DNA of 64,000 nt from CALMNV01 sp035688975 (GCF_035688975.1 NZ_DASSMH010000076.1:10865-74864); one strand, 5' to 3'; positions 9,021-17,393 are shown, counted from the first letter of the stretch. Numbers and translations are program-made. The notes: generated by a model from the letters alone, not told the origin.

Positions 9021-9729
9021 GGTCAGCGGCCTGTGCGTCAACTACGGGCGCATCGAGGCCATCCGCGACATCAGCTTCACCGTCGACGAGGGGGAGATCG
9101 TCACCCTCATCGGTGCCAACGGCGCCGGCAAGACGACGACCATGAAGACGGTGTCGGGCCTGCGCCCCGTCCGGGCGGGGACCGTGGTGTTCAAGGGCCA
9201 GGACATCACCCACCTGCCGGCCCACGAGCGGCCGGTCCTCGGCATCTCGCAGTCGCCGGAAGGCCGCGGGTGCTTCGTCGGGATGACGGTGATGGAGAAC
9301 CTCGAGATGGGCACCTATGCCCGCCCCGACCGCAAGTCCCAGCACGTCAAGAAGGACCTGGACCGGGTGTTCGAGCTGTTCCCGCGGCTCAAGGAGCGAT
9401 CCAGTCAGGCGGCCGGGTCGATGTCAGGCGGCGAGCAGCAGATGCTCGCCATGGGGCGGGCGCTCATGGCGAAGCCCAAGCTGCTCCTGCTCGACGAGCC
9501 GTCCATGGGCCTCGCGCCCAAGCTCATCCAGCAGATCTTCGACATCGTCACTGAGATCAACAGCCAGGGCACCACGGTGCTGCTCGTCGAGCAGAACGCC
9601 GCCCAGGCGCTGAAGCGCTCCCACCGCGCCTACATCCTCGAGACCGGCGAGATCGTCCGGGAGGGCACCGGGGCGGAGCTCGCCGCCGACCCCGCGGTCA
9701 AGGCCGCCTACCTCGGCGGCGACGTCTGA
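9010..9729 (+). CDS. livF: Branched-chain amino acid ABC transporter ATPase LivF
   Basis: A 239-residue ABC ATPase, last gene of the liv operon. Motifs: Walker A GANGAGKTTTMKTVSGL, Q loop SPEGRGCF (the LivF-type VPEGR variant), signature SGGEQQMLAMGRAL, Walker B LLLLDEPSMGLAP, and the H-loop region VLLVEQNA. The ATG at 9010 is preferred over an upstream in-frame start because homologues begin at the MLLEVSGL segment; it lies inside the end of livG. It pairs with LivG to drive uptake. After it come 45 bp to the convergent DUF554 gene, including a GGCATAC site at 9731. Confidence 0.95.
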   Translation: MLLEVSGLCVNYGRIEAIRDISFTVDEGEIVTLIGANGAGKTTTMKTVSGLRPVRAGTVVFKGQDITHLPAHERPVLGISQSPEGRGCFVGMTVMENLEMGTYARPDRKSQHVKKDLDRVFELFPRLKERSSQAAGSMSGGEQQMLAMGRALMAKPKLLLLDEPSMGLAPKLIQQIFDIVTEINSQGTTVLLVEQNAAQALKRSHRAYILETGEIVREGTGAELAADPAVKAAYLGGDV

Positions 9730-9774
9730 CGGCATACCGGCCCTTGACCGGTCGGCCGTCCTCGCGTCCGACGG

Positions 9775-10530
9775 TCAGAACGCCCCCACGAGGGCGACGA
9801 GGAGCGGCGCGACGACGAGCGCGGGGAGCAGGTCCCCGACCGGGACCTGCTTGACCTCGAGCAGGCGCAGCCCGATGCCGGCGAGCATCAGCCCGCCCGT
9901 CGCGGTGAGGGCGCTGACCTGGGCGCCGGAGAGCACCGAGCCCAGCAGCAGCCCGGCGACGGTGAGGCCGCCCTGGATGACGAGGACCGACCCCGCCGAC
10001 AGCAGCACGCCGACCCCGAACGACGCGGCGAAGGCCATGGCGGCGAAGCCGTCGAGGACCGACTTCAGGGCGAGCTTGTCGATGCCACGGCCCATCCCGT
10101 CGTCGAGCGAGCCGAGGATCGTGAGGGGGCCCACGCAGAAGAGCAGGGTCGCCCCGAGCCACCCCTCGATGAAGCGCTCGCGCTCCGCGGACCCCTCGTC
10201 ACCGCCGCGCCCGCGATGGACCCACGCCTGGACCACGCCCGCCAGACCGGCGAGACGTTCCTCGATGCCCAGGAGGGACCCGGCGATGCCGCCGAGCAGC
10301 AGGGAGCCGAGGACGACGAGGACCGCGCCGCTGCCGACGGCCTCGCCGAGCGCCGCGTCGCCGACGTGCGAGGCCGACAGCCCCGCCATGAGCAGGGTCG
10401 TCAGGCCGAGCACGTCGGTGACGACCGAGGAGGTCCGGCGGGGCAGTCGGTGGCCGACGAGAATGCCGAGCACGGCGCCGACCGTGACCGTCGCGGCGTT
10501 GAGGGCCGTGCCGAGGCCGGGGAAGTCCAT
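9775..10530 (-). CDS. DUF554 family membrane protein
   Basis: A 251-residue hydrophobic protein with about seven membrane segments that matches the DUF554 (YdfK-like) family. It opens with GLGTALNAATVTVGAVLGI and has the family-typical FIEGWLGATLLFCVGPLTI segment, followed by SLDDGMGRGID in the loop. The biochemical function of the family is unknown; it is found widely in bacteria as a polytopic membrane protein. It is a single gene on the minus strand, convergent with livF and divergent from the GNAT gene. The ATG at 10530 is preceded by TAGGGT at leaderless spacing. Confidence 0.85.
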   Translation of the reverse strand: MDFPGLGTALNAATVTVGAVLGILVGHRLPRRTSSVVTDVLGLTTLLMAGLSASHVGDAALGEAVGSGAVLVVLGSLLLGGIAGSLLGIEERLAGLAGVVQAWVHRGRGGDEGSAERERFIEGWLGATLLFCVGPLTILGSLDDGMGRGIDKLALKSVLDGFAAMAFAASFGVGVLLSAGSVLVIQGGLTVAGLLLGSVLSGAQVSALTATGGLMLAGIGLRLLEVKQVPVGDLLPALVVAPLLVALVGAF

Positions 10531-10536
10531 GAGCCG

Positions 10537-10542
10537 ACCCTA
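10537..10542 (-). promoter_or_regulatory. -10 box of the DUF554 gene, leaderless type
   Basis: Read on the minus strand, TAGGGT ends 6 nt before the ATG at 10530. No Shine-Dalgarno sequence can fit between, so the mRNA is probably leaderless. Confidence 0.45.
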
Positions 10543-10629
10543 GAGGTTCGCCCGTTACCCTTTCTTGACCATCGACTTGCCCGTAGGGTCGGGCGAGGTC
10601 AGGGTGTCGGGGTGATCTGAGGAGGAACG

Positions 10630-11214
10630 ATGGGCCGACCGGCCATAGCGGTCACTCGCGTCGAGCAGCCGCACCACTCGGCGTTCATCGAGCTGTGGAT
10701 CGCGCACCGCATCGAGGGCGGCACGACGCCCGAGGCGGCCCAGCGCCTGGCCCTCGACGGGACGTTGCGCGCGGCGCTCGGCCGCAGTGACATCTGCGCG
10801 TTCCTCGCGTCGGTCGACGGTGTCCCGGCCGGCTACGTCGTGCTGGCCGACTCGACCCGCAGCCTGCTCGTCGACAGCCCGTGCGTGTCCATCGACATGC
10901 TCTTCGTCCTGCCGGACCACCGGCGCACGGGGGTGTCCCGCGCCCTGCTCGCGGCGAGTGCGCGGTATGCCGATCGGCTCGGGGCGGAGCACATCGCGAG
11001 CGCGGTGCCCGCGGCGGACCGCGACGCCAACCGGTTCTTCGCCCGGCTCGGGTTCGCCCCCGAGACGATCCGGCGCATCACGACGGTCACGACGCTGCAG
11101 CGTCGGCTGTCCGGACAGCGTCCGCAGCGCTACTCGCTCGACCACGTGCTGCAGCGGCGGCGCGAGGTCAGGGCGCGTGGGACGCGTCCCCAGCCCCCGC
11201 GGATCGCCGGCTGA
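10630..11214 (+). CDS. GNAT family N-acetyltransferase
   Basis: A 194-residue acetyltransferase of the GNAT superfamily. The central fold is seen as an acceptor region (ICAFLASVDGVPAGYVVL), the beta-4 strand CVSIDMLFVLPDHRR, the acetyl-CoA loop RRTGVSRALLAA (R-x-x-G-x-x-R/A type), and the later ANRFFARLGFAPE segment typical of beta-5 to beta-7. AGGAGG lies 7 nt before the ATG. The substrate cannot be predicted. It is followed directly by the AGTGGCCACT repeat array, then by a convergent thioesterase gene, so it appears to be a single-gene unit. Confidence 0.85.
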   Translation: MGRPAIAVTRVEQPHHSAFIELWIAHRIEGGTTPEAAQRLALDGTLRAALGRSDICAFLASVDGVPAGYVVLADSTRSLLVDSPCVSIDMLFVLPDHRRTGVSRALLAASARYADRLGAEHIASAVPAADRDANRFFARLGFAPETIRRITTVTTLQRRLSGQRPQRYSLDHVLQRRREVRARGTRPQPPRIAG

Positions 11215-11225
11215 CCCACCCCTCC

Positions 11226-11500
11226 GGTCGAGTGGCCACTTCCGCGCACCACCCCTCCGGTCGAGTGGCCACTTTGGCGCGCTGGGTCTGTGGTCGAGTG
11301 GCCACTTCCGCGCGTTGGGCCTGTGGTCGAGTGGCTACTCGACGTGAGGGGTGCGGGGGCGGGGCACGAAAGTGGCCACTCGACGTAGGAGGGTGCGGGG
11401 GCGTGAGCGGAAGTGGCCACTCGACGTGAGGGGTGCGGGGGCGGGGCACGAAAGTGGCCACTCGACGTGAGGGGACGTGAGCAAAAGTGGCCACTCGACG
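11226..11500. repeat. Inverted array of AGTGGCCACT palindromic repeats (array A)
   Basis: This fills most of the 325-bp gap between the convergent GNAT and thioesterase genes. Eight copies of a 10-bp palindrome AGTGGCCACT (one is AGTGGCTACT) start at 11231, 11264, 11297, 11330, 11371, 11412, 11453 and 11486. The first four are in the context GTCG-core-T (about 33-bp units), the last four in the reverse context A-core-CGACG (41, 41 and 33 bp apart). The fourth copy is the turning point (GTCGAGTGGCTACTCGAC). The two halves can therefore pair into a long hairpin. Translations of the array give meaningless proline/serine-rich frames, and no gene is called here. Confidence 0.9.
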
Positions 11501-11539
11501 TGGGGGTGATGTCGGTCAGCAGCTGTCCTCGGCTGTCCC

Positions 11540-11986
11540 TCAGTCGCCGGGCGCGGCGTCGCGGATGAGGCAGGTGATCCGGGACGTGCACACCCGCGCG
11601 CCCGACTCGTCCGTCACGACGACCTCGTAGCAGACCAGCGTGCGCCCGGCGCTGATCGGTGTCGCCACCCCCGTGACGACACCCTGCCTCGCGGCCCGGT
11701 GGTGGGTGGCGTTGATGTCGACGCCGACCGCGACCCGGCCGGGACCGGCCTGCAGCATGGCGCCGTAGGACCCGAGCGTCTCGGCGAGGACGACACTGGC
11801 GCCGCCGTGGAGCAGGCCGTAGGGCTGGGTGTTTCCCTCGACCGGCATGGTCGCGACGAGCCGATCCTTGCGCACCTCCCGCATGGTGATCCCCATCCGC
11901 TCGGCGAGTGCCCCGCTGCCGACGGCCAGCACCGTCTCGACGTGGTCGGTGTCGGTCGGGAGTGCGTCTCTGCGGTCGTCGGTCAT
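11540..11986 (-). CDS. PaaI-type hotdog-fold thioesterase
   Basis: A 148-residue single hotdog-domain protein of the PaaI/YbgC-like acyl-CoA thioesterase group. The active-site helix and turn are seen in GLLHGGASVVLAETLGSYGA, where the HGG turn and the downstream E are the family signature, followed by VGVDINATHHRAARQG. The natural acyl-CoA is unknown; PaaI members hydrolyse aromatic acyl-CoAs. A GTG two codons upstream is possible, but the ATG at 11986 lies 7 nt after a TAGGCT box. It is divergent from polA, with which it shares a 59-bp promoter gap. Confidence 0.85.
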   Translation of the reverse strand: MTDDRRDALPTDTDHVETVLAVGSGALAERMGITMREVRKDRLVATMPVEGNTQPYGLLHGGASVVLAETLGSYGAMLQAGPGRVAVGVDINATHHRAARQGVVTGVATPISAGRTLVCYEVVVTDESGARVCTSRITCLIRDAAPGD

Positions 11987-11993
11987 GCCCACG

Positions 11994-11999
11994 AGCCTA
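11994..11999 (-). promoter_or_regulatory. -10 box of the thioesterase gene, leaderless type
   Basis: On the minus strand TAGGCT ends 7 nt before the ATG at 11986. It lies 33 bp from the equivalent divergent box of polA. Confidence 0.45.
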
Positions 12000-12032
12000 G
12001 GACGGGCCCAGTCGACCGTCGGAGGCGGACAC

Positions 12033-12038
12033 TAGGCT
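12033..12038 (+). promoter_or_regulatory. -10 box of polA, leaderless type
   Basis: TAGGCT ends 7 nt before the GTG start of polA. No Shine-Dalgarno sequence is present. TCGACC at 12012-12017 could be a poor -35 element at short spacing. Confidence 0.5.
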
Positions 12039-12045
12039 GCGGCCT

Positions 12046-14733
12046 GTGAGCCGACTCCTCCTGCTTGACGGACACTCGATGGCCTACCGGGCCTTCTTCG
12101 CGTTGCCGGCGGACAACTTCTCGACGACGACGGGGCAGCACACCAACGCCGTCTACGGCTTCACCTCGATGCTCATCAACGTGCTGCGCGACGAGCAGCC
12201 CACCCACGTCGCGGTCGCCTTCGACCTGTCCCGCCAGACGTTCCGCACGGAGGAGTACGCCGAGTACAAGGCCGGCAGGTCGAGCGCGCCCGACGAGTTC
12301 AAGGGCCAGGTGTCGCTGCTGCACGAGGTGCTCGACGCGCTGCGGATCCGCTACATCGAGGTCCCCGGCTACGAGGCCGACGACATCATCGGCACCCTGG
12401 CCACCCAGGCGGAAGCCCAGGGTCTCGAGGTGCTCATCTGCTCGGGGGACCGCGACGCCATCCAGCTCGTCTCCGACCGGGTGACCCTGCTCTACCCGGT
12501 CCGTGGGGTGTCGGAGCTGACCCGGCTGACACCGGAGGCGGTGCAGACCCGCTACGGCGTCCCGCCCGGGCGCTACAGCGACCTCGCGGCCCTCGTCGGC
12601 GAGTCGTCCGACAACCTGCCGGGCGTGCCAGGCGTGGGCCCGAAGACGGCGGCGAAGTGGATCACCCAGTTCGGCGGCCTCGAGGGCATCGTCGCCGGCA
12701 TCGACCAGATCAAGGGCAAGGCGGGTGAGGCGCTGCGCGACCACCTCGACCAGGTGCTGCGCAACCGCCGGCTCAACCAGCTCGTCCTCGACACCCCCGT
12801 CGGCGTCACCGTCGACGAGCTCAGCCGCGCGCAGTGGGACCGAGAGCAGGTGCACACCGTCTTCGACGGGCTCGAGTTCCGCGTCCTGCGGGACCGGCTC
12901 TTCGCCACCGTCGAGGCCCCGGTGCCCGAGGCGGAGGCGGGCTTCGACGTGGACGGCACCGTGCTCGCGGCGGGTGACGCCAGGGCCTGGCTCGACGCGC
13001 ACCTGCCTTCCGGCCGGCGGGCCGGTCTCTCGGTCACCGGCGCGTGGGCGCGCGGCACGGGGGACGCCACGGCCCTGGCCGTCGCCGCACCCGACGGAGC
13101 GGCCGCATGGCTCGACCTGCGGGCGCTCACGCCCGACGACGAGGCGGCCGTCGGCGGGTGGCTGGGCGACCCGGACCGGCCCAAGGCGATGCACGACGCC
13201 AAGGGCCCCGTGGAGGCGCTCGCGGCACGGGGCTGGGTGCTGCGTGGCCTGACGAGCGACACCCAGCTCGCGGCATACCTCGTCAAGCCCGACCAGCGCT
13301 CCTACCAGCTCGACGACCTCGTGCTGCGGGGGCTCAAGCGCGAGCTCTCGGCCCAGGCTGACGACTCCGGACAGGGCATGCTCGACTTCGGCGGTGACGC
13401 CGACGAACAGGCGGCCCGCCAGGAGATGGTCCGGGCCACGGCCGTGCGGGACCTCGCCGACAGCCTCGACGCCCAGCTCGCCGCCACGGGGGGTGCCGAC
13501 CTGCTCCGCGACGTCGAGCTGCCGCTCGTCGACGTGCTGGCCCGGATGGAGGCGACGGGCATCGCCGTCGACGCGCCGGCGCTCGAGGAGCTGGAGACCG
13601 ACTTCGCAGACAAGGTGGCGCAGGCCCAGCAGGACGCGTGGGACGCCATCGGCGGCGAGCAGGTCAACCTCGGCTCGCCCAAGCAGCTGCAGGTCGTGCT
13701 CTTCGACACCCTGGGCATGCCCAAGACGAAGAAGACGAAGACCGGCTGGACCACCGACGCCGACGCCCTTGCCGACCTCTACGCCAAGACGGAGCACCCC
13801 TTCCTCGAGGCGATGCTGCGCCACCGTGACGCCTCCCGGCTGCGCAGCACGGTCGAGACGCTGCGCAAGGCCGTGTCCGACGACGGCCGGATCCACACGA
13901 CCTACCTGCAGACCATCGCCGCGACGGGCCGGCTCTCCTCGATGGAGCCCAACCTGCAGAACGTGCCCATCCGCACCGAGGAGGGCCGTCGGATCCGCGA
14001 CGTCTTCGTCGTCGGCGAAGGCGCCGGCACCCGCTACGAGTCGCTGATGTCGGCCGACTACTCCCAGATCGAGATGCGCATCATGGCGCACCTGTCGGGG
14101 GACGCCGGGCTCATCGAGGCCTTCCGCTCGGGGGAGGACCTGCACCGCTTCGTCGGGTCCCGCGTCTTCGGGGTGCCGCCCGAGCAGGTCACCGCCGAGA
14201 TGCGCAGCAAGGTCAAGGCCATGTCCTACGGCCTCGCCTACGGGTTGTCCGCCTTCGGGCTGTCCAAGCAGCTGCTCATCTCCACCGAGGAGGCGCGCGG
14301 GCTCATGGAGGGCTACTTCGAGCGTTTCGGCGGGGTCCGGGACTACCTGCGCGACGTCGTGGCGCAGGCCCGCACGACCGGCTACACCGAGACGATGCTC
14401 GGACGCCGGCGCTACCTGCCCGACCTCACCAGCGACAACCGTCAGCGTCGCGAGATGGCCGAGCGCATGGCGCTCAACGCCCCGATCCAGGGCTCCGCGG
14501 CCGACATCATCAAGGTGGCGATGCTGGGGGTGGACCGGGCGCTCACCGATGCGGGCGCGCGCTCGCGCATGCTGCTCCAGGTGCACGACGAGCTCGTCCT
14601 CGAGGTGGCGGCCGGGGAGGCCGCAGACGTGGAGCGGCTCGTGCGACGGGAGATGGGCGGCGCCGCGGAGCTGGATGTCCCCCTCGACGTCAGCGTCGGC
14701 ATCGGGCGGTCCTGGCACGAGGCTGCACACTGA
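12046..14733 (+). CDS. polA: DNA polymerase I
   Basis: An 895-residue family A polymerase for Okazaki fragment processing and gap filling in repair. Residues 1-300 form the 5'-3' nuclease (DGHSMAYRAFFALP, YEADDIIGTLA, CSGDRDAIQLV, SSDNLPGVPGVGPKTA). The middle region (about 310-490) corresponds to the 3'-5' exonuclease fold but lacks the catalytic DxE and other metal ligands, as in mycobacterial PolA, so proofreading is probably absent. The polymerase domain has motif A DYSQIEMRIMAHLSGD, motif B KAMSYGLAYGLSAFG and motif C LQVHDELVLEV. The GTG start gives the family-typical SRLLLLDGHS. It appears monocistronic, divergent from the thioesterase and followed by a 19-bp repeat array. Confidence 0.97.
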   Translation: MSRLLLLDGHSMAYRAFFALPADNFSTTTGQHTNAVYGFTSMLINVLRDEQPTHVAVAFDLSRQTFRTEEYAEYKAGRSSAPDEFKGQVSLLHEVLDALRIRYIEVPGYEADDIIGTLATQAEAQGLEVLICSGDRDAIQLVSDRVTLLYPVRGVSELTRLTPEAVQTRYGVPPGRYSDLAALVGESSDNLPGVPGVGPKTAAKWITQFGGLEGIVAGIDQIKGKAGEALRDHLDQVLRNRRLNQLVLDTPVGVTVDELSRAQWDREQVHTVFDGLEFRVLRDRLFATVEAPVPEAEAGFDVDGTVLAAGDARAWLDAHLPSGRRAGLSVTGAWARGTGDATALAVAAPDGAAAWLDLRALTPDDEAAVGGWLGDPDRPKAMHDAKGPVEALAARGWVLRGLTSDTQLAAYLVKPDQRSYQLDDLVLRGLKRELSAQADDSGQGMLDFGGDADEQAARQEMVRATAVRDLADSLDAQLAATGGADLLRDVELPLVDVLARMEATGIAVDAPALEELETDFADKVAQAQQDAWDAIGGEQVNLGSPKQLQVVLFDTLGMPKTKKTKTGWTTDADALADLYAKTEHPFLEAMLRHRDASRLRSTVETLRKAVSDDGRIHTTYLQTIAATGRLSSMEPNLQNVPIRTEEGRRIRDVFVVGEGAGTRYESLMSADYSQIEMRIMAHLSGDAGLIEAFRSGEDLHRFVGSRVFGVPPEQVTAEMRSKVKAMSYGLAYGLSAFGLSKQLLISTEEARGLMEGYFERFGGVRDYLRDVVAQARTTGYTETMLGRRRYLPDLTSDNRQRREMAERMALNAPIQGSAADIIKVAMLGVDRALTDAGARSRMLLQVHDELVLEVAAGEAADVERLVRREMGGAAELDVPLDVSVGIGRSWHEAAH

Positions 14734-14781
14734 GCCGGCCGACACCGAAGATCGTCGGCGTCGGTGATATGTGCTGCTGAC

Positions 14782-14836
14782 GGCGGCACACCGGTGACAC
14801 GGCGGCATACCGGTGACACGGCGGCACACCGGTGAC
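14782..14836. repeat. 19-bp tandem repeat, three copies
   Basis: Three copies of GGCGGCACACCGGTGACAC begin at 14782, 14801 and 14820 (the third is cut short). The middle copy reads GGCATAC where the others have GGCACAC. The array lies between the convergent ends of polA and the methyltransferase gene. Each unit contains ACCGGT, a 6-bp palindrome. A degenerate half unit (CGGCGTCGGTGATA) precedes it. It could help end convergent transcripts, but no stable single hairpin stands out. Confidence 0.75.
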
Positions 14837-14849
14837 GGGTGGGTGAGCC

Positions 14850-15659
14850 TCAGCCGGGCTTGGCGCAGACGAAGATCGCCGTGCCGGGGATCAACCGACC
14901 GCGCAGCGGCGACCAGCCGCCCCACGCCTGCTCGTGCCCGCTTGGCCACTCCGGCTCGACGAGGTCGACGAGACGCAGCCCGGCGGCCGTGACCTCGCGC
15001 ACCCGGTCGCCGAGGGTGCGGTGGTGCTCGACGTAGGTCGCGCAGCCCGTGGCGTCCTGCTCGACGTAGGGCGTGCGGTCGAAGTACGACGCCGTGACGG
15101 TGAGCCCGGCGGGCCCCGGCTCGTCGGGGAAGGCCCACCGCAGCGGGTGGGTGGTCGAGAAGACGAGCCGCCCGCCCGGGCGCAGCACCCGCGCCGCCTC
15201 GGCGAGAACCACATCGGAGTCCGCGACGAAGGGCACCACGCCGTATGCCGTGAACACCGTGTCGAAGGAGCCGTCGGCGAAGGGCAGGCTGCGTCCGTCG
15301 CACTGCACCAGCGGGACCCGCGCGCCGGGGGAGAGCCGGGCGTTGACCTCCGCGCCGGTGCGCAGCATGCCGGCGGACAGATCCGTGGCGACGACGCTCG
15401 CGCCCCGGGCCCGCAGCCAGCGCGAGCACTGCCCGGACCCCGCTCCGATCTCGAGCACCTGCTGGCCGCGCGGGTCCCCGAGCAGGCCGGCCTCCGCCTC
15501 GCGGAGCCGCTCCGGTCCCCAGACGAAGTCGGTGTCGCCGAGGAAGGCGCCGTGCTCGGCGTGGTAGCCGGGCGCCTCGGCGTCCCACCACGCCCGGTTG
15601 GCGGCCGCCGTCTCGACGGCCCCCGCCGGCCGGCGGGTCGCGTCCGGGGGAACGCTCAC
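14850..15659 (-). CDS. Class I SAM-dependent methyltransferase
   Basis: A 269-residue methyltransferase of the UbiE/type 11 kind. Motif I (SAM binding) is VLEIGAGSGQCSRWLRARG, followed by acidic motif II VVATDLSAGML and post-motif segments FDTVFTAYGVVPF and RVLRPGGRLVFSTTHPL. The N-terminal WWDAEAPGYHAEHGAFLGD segment is typical of a group of actinobacterial methyltransferases annotated only by fold. Its substrate is unknown. The frame is open to 15740, but GTG at 15659 is preferred because the upstream extension covers the rpsA promoter. It is convergent with polA and divergent from rpsA. Confidence 0.85.
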   Translation of the reverse strand: MSVPPDATRRPAGAVETAAANRAWWDAEAPGYHAEHGAFLGDTDFVWGPERLREAEAGLLGDPRGQQVLEIGAGSGQCSRWLRARGASVVATDLSAGMLRTGAEVNARLSPGARVPLVQCDGRSLPFADGSFDTVFTAYGVVPFVADSDVVLAEAARVLRPGGRLVFSTTHPLRWAFPDEPGPAGLTVTASYFDRTPYVEQDATGCATYVEHHRTLGDRVREVTAAGLRLVDLVEPEWPSGHEQAWGGWSPLRGRLIPGTAIFVCAKPG

Positions 15660-15700
15660 GGCATACCCCCGCAGGGCCGCCGGGCGCAGCAGCCGGCCCT

Positions 15701-15730
15701 TTGACCGCGCGCGACGTGCATCGCTAGGCT
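15701..15730 (+). promoter_or_regulatory. Sigma-A type promoter of rpsA
   Basis: TTGACC (15701-15706) and TAGGCT (15725-15730) are separated by 18 bp, the best housekeeping promoter visible in the window. Transcription should start near 15737, giving a leader of about 110 nt before the rpsA ATG. GGAG shortly before the ATG is the likely ribosome binding site. Confidence 0.7.
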
Positions 15731-15849
15731 GACCCAGCACCCGTGTGTGCGCTGCACGATCCGTACCACCAGCTCACCCGACGCCGGCCCCGGCCCGGGG
15801 CCCGTCACGGCGTCTCCACGTCCATGTCCACAATCGGAGTTCCTACTAC

Positions 15850-17343
15850 ATGACTGCCAACACGGTCGAGAAGACCGCGCCTGAGGTCGCCATCAACGAC
15901 ATCGGCTCTCAGGAAGACATCCTTGCCGCGATCGACGCGACCATCAAGGACTTCAACGACGGCGACATCGTCGAGGGTCGCATCGTCAAGGTCGACCGGG
16001 ACGAGGTCCTGCTCGACATCGGCTACAAGACCGAGGGCGTCATCCCCTCTCGCGAGCTGTCCATCAAGCACGACGTCGACCCGTCCGAGATCGTCAAGGT
16101 CGGCGACGAGGTCGAGGCCCTGGTCCTCCAGAAGGAGGACAAGGAGGGCCGCCTCATCCTGTCCAAGAAGCGCGCGCAGTACGAGCGCGCCTGGGGCACG
16201 ATCGAGAAGGTCAAGGAGGAGGACGGCGTCGTCACCGGCACCGTCATCGAGGTCGTCAAGGGCGGCCTCATCCTCGACATCGGCCTGCGCGGCTTCCTGC
16301 CCGCCTCCCTCGTCGAGATGCGCCGCGTCCGTGACCTGCAGCCGTACGTCGGCAAGGAGATCGAGGCCAAGATCATCGAGCTCGACAAGAACCGCAACAA
16401 CGTGGTCCTGTCGCGCCGTGCCTGGCTCGAGCAGACGCAGTCCGAGGTGCGCACGACCTTCCTCAAGGAGCTCCAGAAGGGCCAGGTCCGGTCCGGGGTC
16501 GTCAGCAGCATCGTCAACTTCGGCGCCTTCGTCGACCTCGGCGGGGTCGACGGCCTCGTCCACGTCTCCGAGCTGTCGTGGAAGCACATCGACCACCCCT
16601 CCGAGGTCGTCGAGGTGGGCCAGGAGGTCAAGGTCGAGGTCCTCGACGTCGACATGGACCGCGAGCGGGTCTCGCTGTCGCTGAAGGCGACGCAGGAGGA
16701 CCCGTGGCAGCACTTCGCCCGCACGCACGCCATCGGGCAGGTCGTCCCCGGCAAGGTCACCAAGCTCGTGCCCTTCGGCGCCTTCGTGCGGGTCGAGGAC
16801 GGCATCGAGGGCCTCGTGCACATCTCCGAGCTGGCCGAGCGCCACGTCGAGCTGCCTGAGCAGGTCGTCACGGTCGGCGACGAGATCTTCGTCAAGGTCA
16901 TCGACATCGACCTCGAGCGCCGCCGCATCTCCCTCTCGCTCAAGCAGGCCAACGACGACGCCGTGCCGGCGTCCGAGTTCGACCCGACGCTCTACGGCAT
17001 GGCCGCGGAGTACGACGAGCAGGGCAACTACAAGTACCCCGAGGGCTTCGACCCGGAGACCAACGAGTGGCTCGAGGGCTTCGAGGCCCAGCGCGAGAAG
17101 TGGGAGCGGCAGTATGCCGAGGCCCACGCCCGTTGGGAGGCGCACAAGACCCAGGTCGAGGCGGCGCTCAAGGCCGACGCCGACGCCGCCTCAGGCGCGG
17201 GCACCGCGACGTCCTACTCGTCGGCCACGGGCGACGTGTCCGGCGACGCCGAGGCCTTGTCGAGCACCCCCGCCCCGGCGGAGGGCACCCTGGCCTCCGA
17301 CGAGGCGCTTGCCGCGCTGCGGGAGAAGCTCACCGGCGGCTGA
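15850..17343 (+). CDS. rpsA: 30S ribosomal protein S1
   Basis: A 497-residue S1 protein that binds mRNA on the small subunit. Four S1 OB-fold repeats can be followed, beginning near residues 38, 123, 209 and 294; the last two show the best consensus (VNFGAFVDLGGVDGLVHVSE and VPFGAFVRVEDGIEGLVHIS). A long acidic and Ala/Ser/Thr-rich C-terminal tail follows after about residue 370. Four repeats are usual for Actinobacteria against six in Escherichia coli. The frame is open further upstream, but ATG at 15850 gives the typical MTANTVEKT start. It has its own promoter and a strong terminator, so it is monocistronic. Confidence 0.97.
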   Translation: MTANTVEKTAPEVAINDIGSQEDILAAIDATIKDFNDGDIVEGRIVKVDRDEVLLDIGYKTEGVIPSRELSIKHDVDPSEIVKVGDEVEALVLQKEDKEGRLILSKKRAQYERAWGTIEKVKEEDGVVTGTVIEVVKGGLILDIGLRGFLPASLVEMRRVRDLQPYVGKEIEAKIIELDKNRNNVVLSRRAWLEQTQSEVRTTFLKELQKGQVRSGVVSSIVNFGAFVDLGGVDGLVHVSELSWKHIDHPSEVVEVGQEVKVEVLDVDMDRERVSLSLKATQEDPWQHFARTHAIGQVVPGKVTKLVPFGAFVRVEDGIEGLVHISELAERHVELPEQVVTVGDEIFVKVIDIDLERRRISLSLKQANDDAVPASEFDPTLYGMAAEYDEQGNYKYPEGFDPETNEWLEGFEAQREKWERQYAEAHARWEAHKTQVEAALKADADAASGAGTATSYSSATGDVSGDAEALSSTPAPAEGTLASDEALAALREKLTGG

Positions 17344-17358
17344 GCCGCGTCGTATGCC

Positions 17359-17393
17359 GTGAGGGCCCCGTCCGCTTCGGACGGGGCCCTCAC
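17359..17393 (+). terminator. Terminator hairpin of rpsA
   Basis: GTGAGGGCCCCGTCCG (17359-17374) is perfectly complementary to 17378-17393, giving a 16-bp stem with a CTT loop, 15 bp after the rpsA stop codon. There is no U tract, which is common in GC-rich Actinobacteria. Confidence 0.88.

Noticed and set aside
11168..11494. Possible small proteins encoded within array A (and likewise 44434-44763 in array B)
   Set aside because: Their translations are just the DNA repeat read in frame (EWPL, SGHF, VATSA words). Such frames are often annotated as hypothetical proteins, but they open in several frames and both strands.
11226..11500. CRISPR array
   Set aside because: Core repeats are only 10-20 bp, the intervening sequences are themselves repeated, orientation flips in the middle, and no cas gene is present.
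12046..12100. Shine-Dalgarno-driven start of polA
   Set aside because: No purine-rich site is present at the right distance before the GTG; the TAGGCT box is too close for a leader.
11983..15591. A 1202-codon open frame on the minus strand across polA
   Set aside because: It is antisense to polA and the methyltransferase in a very GC-rich sequence where stops are rare. Its composition (Arg, Gly, His, Asp, Val) is that of a shadow frame and no family motif is present.
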